Positions 57,317 to 64,000 of a DNA stretch of 64,000 nt are shown piece after piece. Within the stretch, counting starts at the first letter, position 1, and every line of letters begins with the position of its first letter. The DNA comes from Oscillospiraceae bacterium (GTDB lineage: Bacteria; Bacillota; Clostridia; Oscillospirales; Oscillospiraceae): NCBI GenBank assembly GCA_910575815.1, contig CAJTFN010000016.1:38203-102202 (forward strand), written 5' to 3'. The notes under the pieces were generated by a model. The model worked only from the letters and a program-made list of their open reading frames with translations. It was not told the origin of the DNA and made no database searches. Both the position numbers and the translations under genes were made by a program.

Positions 57317-57692
57317 GGTCTAAAAACCAGTCCTTAAAAATATTGTTCTCATCCTGCGCAGCTGGCGGTGGGGGCAATTCCGAGACAGATGCGTGGGCGC
57401 AGCCTCCCTGGATATCGTCCTCAATGATGGTTGAGGAAAAGGCTCGGCCCAATAGAAGTTCTCGTACATGCTTTGTTTGCTCAACAACTATCTCTCTCGT
57501 CACCTGAGCCAGGAGCTCATTTGAAAAAAGCCCCTCAATATCCGGGTTCTCCGGTCCTGCCTTTGTGGTGATATCCACAAGATAATTAGCATCATCCATG
57601 TCCAGGTGAATATAAAAACTATCCGTGAAGTGGTATGATGCTTTCAAAAGGGCCGTTTTTGTATACAAATCCCGGTTATAACGTAACATCAT
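57306..57692 (-). CDS. hxsD: HxsD family protein
   Basis: 128 aa; ATG 57692 with CAGGAG 6 nt upstream. The 'A..KASYHFTDSFYIHLDMD' strand set and 'FSNELLAQVTREIVVEQTKHVRELLLGRAFSS' helices match HxsD. A Pro-rich tail follows. First gene of the operon hxsD, HxsD-like, A24 peptidase, hxsC, hxsB, SLH/MORN, hxsA, with overlaps or gaps of 10 nt or less throughout. Confidence 0.82.
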   Translation of the reverse strand: MMLRYNRDLYTKTALLKASYHFTDSFYIHLDMDDANYLVDITTKAGPENPDIEGLFSNELLAQVTREIVVEQTKHVRELLLGRAFSSTIIEDDIQGGCAHASVSELPPPPAAQDENNIFKDWFLDHEG

Positions 57693-57804
57693 ATGTAACT
57701 CCTGCCCTGTTTAGATTCGACAGCGTTAAGCCCTCCGTGTCGCCTGTGGATTATTTCCAGCAACATTTATTACGGTGGTTTCTCACACTGTCGATTTTGA
57801 AAGT

Positions 57805-57833
57805 ATTATATCACGATGGGCTTGGCTAGTCCA
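57805..57833 (-). promoter_or_regulatory. sigma-A-like promoter of the hxs operon
   Basis: TGGACT, 17 nt, TATAAT; about 110-nt leader before hxsD. Not of the GCATA class. Confidence 0.55.
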
Positions 57834-57848
57834 TACATATTTGCGCAA

Positions 57849-57877
57849 AGCAGCCCCACCATAAAGGTGGGGCTGCT
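57849..57877 (-). terminator. Rho-independent terminator
   Basis: AGCAGCCCCACC / GGTGGGGCTGCT stem then TTTGCG on the minus strand, ending the 59776-57880 operon. Confidence 0.85.
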
Positions 57878-57879
57878 AC

Positions 57880-58101
57880 TTAGACTTCAATGAGCCGAAT
57901 GTTATAGGAAGACGTTTGGGCGTAGGCGGCCGCTTTCGCGAGCACCTCTTCCCTCTTGCCCTCATAGACACCAAGAAAAACCTCCGCCTCGGGCAGGTCT
58001 TCCCATAGTTCATCGTTTAGCGGGTCCGTAACTACACTGGTGCAAAATTGCACATCCCGAACCGCGCCGGATTCAATTACGGCAATAAATTTCTTTTCCA
58101 T
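57880..58101 (-). CDS. hypothetical protein, 73 aa
   Basis: AAGGAGATATTC before the ATG. Small acidic alpha/beta protein; no family recognised. Last gene of an operon from the promoter at 59806. Confidence 0.65.
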   Translation of the reverse strand: MEKKFIAVIESGAVRDVQFCTSVVTDPLNDELWEDLPEAEVFLGVYEGKREEVLAKAAAYAQTSSYNIRLIEV

Positions 58102-58129
58102 GAATATCTCCTTCCTAAAAATACAATAG

Positions 58130-58876
58130 TTAAACTATTTCTGCGCTCTTATCTGAAAGCAGCTTTATGATTTCTTGTGTACTCCGGTATGGGACCACTC
58201 GACACTGGATTACCCGTATGGGCATTTTATCGGCAAAGAACGCATCTTTGACTGCTTTCGCTTCCGTGTCGGTCCAGGGCTTCCTGTACAAGGACTCCTT
58301 CCAGGCATAATCCATCAAGGAAGACTCCAGGATGTTCCCGGTGCCAGTAGGCCAGGGGTGTACCTTATCTTTCAGGTCCTCCTCACGGACGAACTTCACG
58401 GCTTTGCAGATGCGTTCGTTCTCATCATCCAAAATGATGGAGTATGGGTCCAGCCATTTCAACTGAACATTCACCGGCTCCGTTTGTTGCAGGAGCCGCA
58501 ATTCCCCGGTTTCACCCACGTCTGGGACCTCTTCCCTGCTGGGAATATGAACGGGAAGGTTCCCATTGAATTTGCAGATAAGGACAGGGTATGCCTCGCC
58601 GCCAGCTTCCGCATAACTGAACGCATCTTCGTTTGCGGCCAGACAGCGCCGAAAGCGCCCAAGCAGGCCAAGCGCGGAGAAACAATCCTCCAGCTTGGCA
58701 CAAACAGGGAGCCGGCAGATAGCAGTGTCCTCATCAGGCATCCTGGTGACAGGAACGTATGGGAGGAACGGCCGAAACCGCCCCTCCCCCATTCGGAACG
58801 ACTCCATGCATTCCCACGCAGAATCGTATTCCGTGTCGATGTTGGCAACAACGTGCCAGAAATACTTCCCTGCCAT
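58130..58876 (-). CDS. hypothetical protein, 248 aa
   Basis: ATG 58876 with AAGGACTG upstream, immediately after the lipoprotein stop, so coupled. MAGKYFWHVVANIDTEYDSA start; no domain recognised. An earlier in-frame extension overlaps the lipoprotein gene and is not believed. Confidence 0.65.
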   Translation of the reverse strand: MAGKYFWHVVANIDTEYDSAWECMESFRMGEGRFRPFLPYVPVTRMPDEDTAICRLPVCAKLEDCFSALGLLGRFRRCLAANEDAFSYAEAGGEAYPVLICKFNGNLPVHIPSREEVPDVGETGELRLLQQTEPVNVQLKWLDPYSIILDDENERICKAVKFVREEDLKDKVHPWPTGTGNILESSLMDYAWKESLYRKPWTDTEAKAVKDAFFADKMPIRVIQCRVVPYRSTQEIIKLLSDKSAEIV

Positions 58877-58877
58877 A

Positions 58878-59477
58878 TCAGTCCTTGAACATTGCCGTGG
58901 GCATGATGTCCACATTGGCCCGATGCACATACACCAGCTTCCCGTCAATGCTGACGAGGGTGGTTTTGGGAAGGTTCGAGGGGATAGATACGTTGCATTT
59001 ATCTCCCTGGAACAGCCCAATCGGGGTGCCGGTCTGCGAGGAAACCAGGACGACCTGGCTCTTGCCGAAAAGGTTCTTGTAGCTGTTAACAAAACGGTCG
59101 GCGGCAATCAACCCAAGACTTCCGTCCCGGTTGGTTTCGATGGTTTCGGGAATCTGGAAGTCCGTAATCATATCCACGCCGTTCTGGGCGAACACGAGGG
59201 TGCTGCCGACATGCATCCAGTCGTAGCCGTCAACCGTGATGTCGATATAGGACGTGGGCTCTCCCGCGGAGTCGACTTCGGCGCTCATGGCAATTTTGTT
59301 GCCGGAGACCTGCAGGACTTGATTGCCGAAGTTGTCGTACTCGAAAACCTGGTAATCGTTGCCCACAAGCTCCCCTTTAAGTTCACCGATAATCCGGTCC
59401 AACACAGCGGTTCCGCAGCCGCAGAGGCCAATTGCCATGCACAGGGCGATGGCGCTGATAGCAAATCTCTTTTTCAT
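58878..59477 (-). CDS. DUF5052-like lipoprotein
   Basis: 199 aa. Signal peptide with lipobox-type Cys at about 20-22 (IGLCGCGT). Body includes GLFQGDKCNVSIPSNLPKTT and KLVYVHRANVDIMP, which fits the DUF5052 family of Firmicutes lipoproteins. Membrane-attached, outside the cell; function unknown. Confidence 0.7.
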   Translation of the reverse strand: MKKRFAISAIALCMAIGLCGCGTAVLDRIIGELKGELVGNDYQVFEYDNFGNQVLQVSGNKIAMSAEVDSAGEPTSYIDITVDGYDWMHVGSTLVFAQNGVDMITDFQIPETIETNRDGSLGLIAADRFVNSYKNLFGKSQVVLVSSQTGTPIGLFQGDKCNVSIPSNLPKTTLVSIDGKLVYVHRANVDIMPTAMFKD

Positions 59478-59515
59478 TGTAGTATTCCTTCCTGAAATTT
59501 TGATTTCTGTGGTGT

Positions 59516-59776
59516 TTAGAATTCGAACGCACCTTCATATGGAGCACCGCAGATGACGCCCTCGATGCCGGACTCCTCTGCGAACTTGGTGAGGGCATCC
59601 TCAATCATGCCGGCGGTATCAACGTCCTTGGAGGCTTGCTTGACCTCCTGCAGGATGCGTACAAAAAGGGCGGACTCAGCCTGATTAAGCCTTTGATGAA
59701 ACAGGACGAACTCGGTAGCGTCCCCGCCGCAGCCATCCACGTTCTCCTCAGTCACACGATAGATATAATTTGCCAT
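59516..59776 (-). CDS. hypothetical protein, 86 aa
   Basis: AGGAGG before the ATG at 59776. Starts MANYIYRVTEENVDGCGGDA; helical remainder, acidic. No family recognised. First gene of the operon that includes the lipoprotein. Confidence 0.65.
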   Translation of the reverse strand: MANYIYRVTEENVDGCGGDATEFVLFHQRLNQAESALFVRILQEVKQASKDVDTAGMIEDALTKFAEESGIEGVICGAPYEGAFEF

Positions 59777-59805
59777 TCAATATTCCTCCTAATAAAAGTT
59801 GACTC

Positions 59806-59834
59806 ATGGTATGCAGATGTATGGAAAACCATTC
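59806..59834 (-). promoter_or_regulatory. element promoter GAATGG-n14-GCATACCAT
   Basis: 30 nt upstream of the start at 59776. Confidence 0.75.
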
Positions 59835-59842
59835 CGGGCAAG

Positions 59843-59868
59843 AAAAGGGGCCCCGAAATGGGCCCCTG
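59843..59868 (-). terminator. Rho-independent terminator
   Basis: GGGGCCC / GGGCCCC stem then TTTTCTTG on the minus strand. Confidence 0.75.
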
Positions 59869-59915
59869 TGGTTAGGCTTCTATTCGCGCCTCCTTGCCTC
59901 CCTAAACACAATATA

Positions 59916-60104
59916 TTAAGCCATTGACTTAAGTTCTTGCACCAAAGCCTCTGCGACTTTAATCAGGTCAGAGTCGATTTTGTATTTCTCCTTCTGCCCT
60001 CTCATGATACTTGCGTCCGTTCTGCAAGCCTGAATCATGTTAAACAACTTGTTCACACAAATGCTGGCGGCATCGTGTGGAAAATTCGGCCGGTCAAAAT
60101 CCAT
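59916..60104 (-). CDS. hypothetical protein, 62 aa
   Basis: ATG 60104 with GAGGAGG upstream. Helical, charged; no family recognised. Second gene after the zinc-ribbon gene. Confidence 0.6.
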   Translation of the reverse strand: MDFDRPNFPHDAASICVNKLFNMIQACRTDASIMRGQKEKYKIDSDLIKVAEALVQELKSMA

Positions 60105-60124
60105 CGCTTTTCCTCCTCGCAAAA

Positions 60125-60430
60125 TCAAAATGTTTCGTATTTATCTACCATGGCCGCGACATCCGTAGCAAATTCCTCCTCAGTCTTGCCGAGGTAGGAA
60201 AGGATGCTGCGAACACGGGCCTGACTATCCTGGTTGATGTCCTCCGGCCAATTTCCTGCGCAGGAAATGTATGCGACCATGAACTCATATGGCTCAGCTC
60301 CTTTCGCAAGGCAGTTCTCGCAGTAGGATAGGCTGACCGGTCCCATGGATGAGGCGGCAACCGCCACCTGTGTTTCCTTTCCGCAAACGTCACACTTCCC
60401 GAGGTGCGCATGTTTTTTGAAATTAGACAT
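60125..60430 (-). CDS. zinc-ribbon protein, 101 aa
   Basis: CDVCGK near residue 13 and CENC near 37 give a four-Cys zinc ribbon; the rest is helical. GGGGAGA before the ATG. Function unknown. Confidence 0.65.
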   Translation of the reverse strand: MSNFKKHAHLGKCDVCGKETQVAVAASSMGPVSLSYCENCLAKGAEPYEFMVAYISCAGNWPEDINQDSQARVRSILSYLGKTEEEFATDVAAMVDKYETF

Positions 60431-60482
60431 ATTGTAGAGTCTCCCCTCTGATTATGTTTTTCGTTGTAACGGTAATTGGTAA

Positions 60483-60511
60483 ATATTATGCAAACCATTT
60501 CATCTTCATCA
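60483..60511 (-). promoter_or_regulatory. element promoter, GCATAATAT box
   Basis: 53 nt upstream of the zinc-ribbon gene; another GCATATCGC on the same strand at 60558. Confidence 0.5.
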
Positions 60512-60597
60512 CATAGAGGCTCCGTGCATGTGATGCTTTTCTCACAAAAGTAGACCTGCGATATGCAGACGCGTGGGTAAACGCTCCAAATAAGAAA

Positions 60598-60620
60598 AGA
60601 GACCCCGAAGTGGGGTCTCT
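60598..60620 (-). terminator. Rho-independent terminator
   Basis: AGAGACCCC / GGGGTCTCT stem then TTTTCTT on the minus strand. Confidence 0.88.
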
Positions 60621-60625
60621 TGTGG

Positions 60626-61573
60626 TTAGGCCACTTCCGGTTCAGCAATCTCTCCAACATCGTCGGCGTCCTCAGCCTTGCGAGAAGCCAGATATTCCTT
60701 CCGTTCTTTCTCCCGGGCAGCCTCGCCGCTGCGAACAAGGTCGGCAGCCATCGCGAACTCCCACACGCGGATGAACCGGTTGACCTGGCTCATCATTCTG
60801 AACATATCCGCATCGGATACCTGGATAAAGACCTCCTTGACGTCCTTCATGCTGGAGGCGTCATAGGTGGTGGCGCCAGTGGGCTGGACCCGAACTTTCG
60901 CCCTCGCATTGGTAATCTTAACGGTCCAGGAATAATTTCCCAGCTGGCCGTCCTTCCGGTATGTCGTGTGGAAGATATTCAGCCGCTGGACAGGGGCATA
61001 GCCCTGTGCGTCTTTCTTCTGGGCATGTACGCGGTCCTGCGAGTGGTTGAAGTCCGTGTGGGTTGCCATCGTCATGCAGGCGGGCCGGGCAGGCTCCTCG
61101 GCGGCAGCCATGACTTTATCGCGGGTCTTTCCAAGCAGGTTTCCAAGACCAGAAGCAATAGCAGTCAGGCCGGGAACCTTCTCTGCCTTCTCAATGCGGT
61201 TCAGCACACTCAGAATGTTGTTGAGGGCGTTGAACTGCATATCGGCGGTCTTCAGCAGCTTTTTGTTCGCGGCGCGGAGTTCCTGAAAAATCAGCAGGTT
61301 GTCATCGATGACAATGGTGCCAACATTCCGCTTACACACCTCGAAAATCTGCTCACAGACATCCGGGGCAATGTTGGCGAACAGGGTGGTAGAGTTACCG
61401 CTGCCAGCACTGTAATCGCAGACCGCAATTTTGATGACACTGATAGGGGCGTGGTCCTTGCCTCCCTTGCCATGAATCATGGCGTAATTATCGGGGCGGG
61501 CGGGAACGAGACCGTCGCGGAAGTCGATAACCTTGTTCCGCCCGTTCGTTTTTGCAATAATACCATAAGACAT
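60626..61573 (-). CDS. hypothetical protein, 315 aa
   Basis: ATG 61573 with AAGGAGG upstream. N-terminal 100 residues alpha/beta; the middle (about 100-150) is helical (KTADMQFNALNNILSVLNRI); C-terminal tail is charged and helical. I recognise no family; possibly a DNA- or replication-associated phage protein. Single-gene unit. Confidence 0.65.
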   Translation of the reverse strand: MSYGIIAKTNGRNKVIDFRDGLVPARPDNYAMIHGKGGKDHAPISVIKIAVCDYSAGSGNSTTLFANIAPDVCEQIFEVCKRNVGTIVIDDNLLIFQELRAANKKLLKTADMQFNALNNILSVLNRIEKAEKVPGLTAIASGLGNLLGKTRDKVMAAAEEPARPACMTMATHTDFNHSQDRVHAQKKDAQGYAPVQRLNIFHTTYRKDGQLGNYSWTVKITNARAKVRVQPTGATTYDASSMKDVKEVFIQVSDADMFRMMSQVNRFIRVWEFAMAADLVRSGEAAREKERKEYLASRKAEDADDVGEIAEPEVA

Positions 61574-61621
61574 ATGCGAAAATCCTCCTTGAAGGTTGTT
61601 GTACTTTAACTGGGTTGGATT

Positions 61622-61650
61622 ATTGTATGCAAATCTCAGAAATGCGATTC
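61622..61650 (-). promoter_or_regulatory. element promoter GAATCG-n14-GCATACAAT
   Basis: 49 nt upstream of the start at 61573; includes ATTTCTGAG as in the promoters at 6911 and 16752. Confidence 0.8.
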
Positions 61651-61657
61651 TGGACAA

Positions 61658-61690
61658 AAAGAGACCCCGCAGCTGATGCCGCAGGGTCTG
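61658..61690 (-). terminator. Rho-independent terminator
   Basis: AGACCC / GGGTCT stem then CTTTTTG on the minus strand. Confidence 0.75.
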
Positions 61691-61725
61691 GTTTGAGGGA
61701 TTATTCCTTGATGGCGGTGAAGAAA

Positions 61726-61866
61726 CCTTTGATTTGGCAAAAGAATGGCGCTTGGTTTTGCCTGGGCACTCCCCTGCCCGACACAGAGTCTGGTAGCCCC
61801 CGAAACCATGTCGGGCAAGAGGTGGTTGCCCCTACCATGGCCGCCCTCTTATTGCCAAATCAAAGG
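61726..61866. repeat. intergenic inverted-repeat element, copy 6 (best preserved)
   Basis: Perfect 15-bp outer arms CCTTTGATTTGGCAA (61726-61740) and TTGCCAAATCAAAGG (61852-61866); inner arms TGCCCGACA and TGTCGGGCA. Its right end overlaps the stop codon of the gene at 61860. Confidence 0.8.
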
Positions 61867-62177
61867 TGTTCCATGATATACCGCAGCAGTCCATTGGCCC
61901 ATTCCTCGTCCTCCTCCAGCCGCAGGGAGCGATGTACTTCCTCCAGAATTCCTCGCTCCGCCAGAACAAACATCTCGGCCAACAGCTCGTTTTCCTTGAG
62001 CGTATATCGGGCCTCCCGAGCGGCGATTTCTGCCAAGCATATCTCACCGTCTGCCCAGCGGAGACTGCAAAACGAAACAACAAGGAAGTCCATCCAAACC
62101 TCACGGGAATCATGTGTTTTCGACAGGCGGCGGAACCTGGCGGCAAACTCTTTCCCAGCAGTTAATCTCGTTCGCAA
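61860..62177 (-). CDS. hypothetical protein, 105 aa, possibly truncated
   Basis: TTG start at 62177 with GAGGTGG upstream, overlapping the preceding gene by 16 nt. The opening AGKEFAARFRRLSKTHDSREVWMDFLVVSFCSLRWADG resembles the N-terminal helical region of some phage/plasmid DNA methylase-type proteins, but no catalytic part follows; the inverted-repeat element sits exactly at its 3' end and may have truncated it. Confidence 0.5.
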   Translation of the reverse strand: MRTRLTAGKEFAARFRRLSKTHDSREVWMDFLVVSFCSLRWADGEICLAEIAAREARYTLKENELLAEMFVLAERGILEEVHRSLRLEEDEEWANGLLRYIMEHL

Positions 62178-62767
62178 TATGCCACCTCGATTACTTCCTT
62201 GTTTATTTTGCTCTTGCCCACCGCAAGGGGGTCCGTCAGAATAATGGGTTCTGGGGCGGGCAGGAGGGCAATCGGCTGCATATCCTCCATCAACACGTCG
62301 ATGGGAGGATAGCTGTCCAGCACATTCCCAACCTTGGAACGTTTCCGCTTCGAGTTATCGGCCGTAGAGAGGTCAAAAAACAAGGTGTCCGGTTTCTCAT
62401 CGAACCGAAGAGCCGAGCAGCGGTAAGTTCCGGTAGTCCATTTCATCTTTTGGCGGATGCCCCGGGCAAGGCCGACATCCCGGATGTGGATGGGGGCGTT
62501 TTTCAAGACAGCCCCCGTTTTCTTACTGAGCTGCTCCATATAGAACGGGATAGCATGCTTCTCCCCTTTATTACAAGGGATTACAATCATCTTTGAGGCG
62601 TCAGACGAAATGTAAATCCGTACAAAAGCCGGGTAACCCATCTCGACCGCCGCGATGGCGTTGAAGTCTATTTTTGTGGGGCAAATCCTTACCTCGGCGT
62701 TGGTAACAGCCCGGATTCCACTCACAACCACCCGAAAATCACGGAGGTCAAAATTTCCAAAGTCCAT
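62162..62767 (-). CDS. hypothetical protein, 201 aa
   Basis: ATG 62767 with AAAGGAG upstream, 14 nt after the recombinase stop. Beta-rich; two similar-looking lobes, Lys/Arg stretch (SKRKRSK) near 145. No family recognised. Operon with the recombinase. Confidence 0.6.
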   Translation of the reverse strand: MDFGNFDLRDFRVVVSGIRAVTNAEVRICPTKIDFNAIAAVEMGYPAFVRIYISSDASKMIVIPCNKGEKHAIPFYMEQLSKKTGAVLKNAPIHIRDVGLARGIRQKMKWTTGTYRCSALRFDEKPDTLFFDLSTADNSKRKRSKVGNVLDSYPPIDVLMEDMQPIALLPAPEPIILTDPLAVGKSKINKEVIEVAYCERD

Positions 62768-62781
62768 TCTCAAATCTCCTT

Positions 62782-63846
62782 TCAATACTGAAATAGGTGC
62801 ATGTTTTCCCACGGCCCCAACTTGGCGGTGTCCTCGTCCAACCTCTGGTTGAGGGGGATGGACCCGAGTATGCGCTGCGCCGCTGTCCATTCAGCTGGGG
62901 AAACAGCAGCCGGAAGGACGCCTCGAAGTACATAAATGGGTTCTTGTCCTACATTTTTTACGGCCTTGTGGTCAAGGACATCTTCAACAATGGTCTTTTG
63001 CATAATGATGTCCCCACAGTATTTCTCATTCGACAATATATAGCGAATGGATGTGGTGTTCCATCTAAGGCGTCCTTCCGGCGACGGAATCCCCAAAATA
63101 AACAGCCGTTCCTGAATCTCTGAGAGACTGCAGCCTTCCAGGAGCCACTTGTACATCATCTGAACGTTTTCGATATCCTTGTTATGAGGCAATGCGTTGC
63201 GGATGCCATTCGGCTCAAGGGCCACCGCTGAGTCCAGCTTGTGACGGTCAAATCCATACAGGCGTGTAATGCGCGGAATTTTCCGTTCAAAGCGGCTGCG
63301 GATTGCCCACTTCATGCTAAGAGACTTTGCGTCGCTTTCCCCCTGGGCCAAGGCTGCCATAAAGGTCAGGTATAGCTCGCTGTTTTGGGACAGCGTGTTC
63401 AGCCCCTCGGTCTCGAAATACACCGCCACAGGCGGGTCGAGCTTCTTCAGCTCGCGGCAAATCCGCACGCAGTCCGCTGTATTTCTTGCAAAGCGGGAAA
63501 CCTGCTTGGTAATAATGTAGGTGACAGCGCCGTTCTTGCAGTCCGCAATGAGCCGGTTGAACGCCTTTCGACGCTTCGTTGAGGTCGCCGAAATTCCGTG
63601 GTCGGCGTAGATATCGACCAGCTCCCAGCCGGGGTGCCGCTCTACATACTCCGTGTAGTGCAGTCTCTGCTGTTCGTAGCTGGTTTCCTGCTGTTCCGAC
63701 AGCGTGCTGACACGGCAATAGGGGCCCACCTTCTGTATTTGGGACTTTTGCCGCTCCTCGATTTCTTTATCGCGGGGGATGATTTCAAATTTGACCTCTC
63801 CATCTGGGGTACAAGAAGCGGAGATATGAGGTTCGTTTTCATTCAT
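62782..63846 (-). CDS. large serine recombinase, short form
   Basis: 354 aa; GAGGAGG before the ATG. Catalytic domain about 40-180: YCRVSTL with the nucleophile Ser, YADHGISATSTKRRKAF, and QVSRFARNTAD. A recombinase domain follows (AIRSRFERKIPRITRLYGF, then IRYILSNEKYCGDIIMQKT). The zinc-ribbon Cys and the long coiled coil of typical integrases (about 500 aa) are absent; a short GVLPAAVSPAEWTAAQRIL end remains. Probably a resolvase/integrase of the mobile element. Confidence 0.88.
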   Translation of the reverse strand: MNENEPHISASCTPDGEVKFEIIPRDKEIEERQKSQIQKVGPYCRVSTLSEQQETSYEQQRLHYTEYVERHPGWELVDIYADHGISATSTKRRKAFNRLIADCKNGAVTYIITKQVSRFARNTADCVRICRELKKLDPPVAVYFETEGLNTLSQNSELYLTFMAALAQGESDAKSLSMKWAIRSRFERKIPRITRLYGFDRHKLDSAVALEPNGIRNALPHNKDIENVQMMYKWLLEGCSLSEIQERLFILGIPSPEGRLRWNTTSIRYILSNEKYCGDIIMQKTIVEDVLDHKAVKNVGQEPIYVLRGVLPAAVSPAEWTAAQRILGSIPLNQRLDEDTAKLGPWENMHLFQY

Positions 63847-63856
63847 GGCGGCCTCC

Positions 63857-64000
63857 TCATTTGACTTCGTGGACAGTTACCGCTGGTACGGCGTCTTCAC
63901 TTTGTTTGTTGATGTGGATACTTTCCAACCAGCGTATCTCTTGGCGCCGGTTCTCCCCGCTCCCGACCCAATAACGGTGTGGGTGCCTCCGGCGGGTGTG
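63857..64000 (-). CDS. C-terminal end of an upstream gene (partial)
   Basis: Frame open from the window edge to a TGA at 63857, encoding at least 47 residues ending WLESIHINKQSEDAVPAVTV. 10 nt upstream of the recombinase start; may be the tail of a second recombinase or a coupled small gene. Too little to identify. Confidence 0.5.
   Translation of the reverse strand, partial: HTRRRHPHRYWVGSGENRRQEIRWLESIHINKQSEDAVPAVTVHEVK

Overview
The window looks like part of a large, GC-rich accessory replicon of a Firmicutes host, most likely a Clostridia gut bacterium. It could be a megaplasmid, a phage-plasmid or a jumbo phage. Reasons: strong AGGAGG-type ribosome sites, a SpoVT/AbrB regulator, YodL, DUF6017-like, TIGR04540-like and DUF1848 families, a large serine recombinase, and a full set of self-encoded DNA metabolism genes. 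That set is an NAD-dependent ligase, both topoisomerase IV subunits, a CHC2 primase, a tandem OB-fold SSB, an epsilon-type exonuclease, thymidylate kinase, a nucleotidase-guanylate kinase fusion and FolD. No rRNA, ribosomal protein or virion structural gene was recognised, so phage and plasmid cannot be told apart from this segment alone.

Layout: 0-10 kb nucleotide metabolism, ligA, a secreted VanX-like peptidase and tmk. 10-14 kb replicon core: TIGR04540-like protein, a RepA-like initiator with eight 15-bp in-gene repeats, six spaced TTGnCAAyTGGGG repeats, an Xre repressor and a candidate small RNA. 14-23 kb an acidic repeat protein, a WGR-PARP and parE/parC. 23-25.3 kb an AT-rich island with a DUF4065 (Panacea-type) antitoxin and a membrane protein, ending at a decayed gene. 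26-30.4 kb DUF488, folD, YodL, a tRNA-Met(CAU) and a roughly 750-nt ornate non-coding RNA resembling the GOLLD/ROOL class. 30.4-38 kb SSB, a transglutaminase-like protein and primase. 37.9-38.7 kb two Cys-rich peptide genes beside a radical-SAM remnant. 38.7-48.6 kb lectin-fold paralogs, a macrodomain protein, an exonuclease, FtsH and DUF1848. 48.7-51.8 kb a DUF1848-NAGPA fusion and a DinJ/Doc module. 51.9-57.7 kb a complete His-Xaa-Ser (hxsABCD) operon with an A24 prepilin-type peptidase and an SLH/MORN surface protein. 57.9-64 kb small genes, a DUF5052-like lipoprotein and serine recombinases.

Two features tie the window together. First, about 40 transcription units start 17-77 nt downstream of one bipartite promoter: GAATnG-like, then GCATAnnAT beginning 20 nt after the GAAT. 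The replicon core, the DinJ/Doc module and the hxs operon instead carry ordinary TTGACA/TATAAT-like promoters, which suggests two regulatory classes. Second, a family of 90-150-bp inverted-repeat elements sits in intergenic regions, often between divergent promoters. Its outer arms are (TTT)GATTTGGCAA / TTGCCAAATC(AAA) and its inner arms CCCGACACAG / CTGTGTCGGG.
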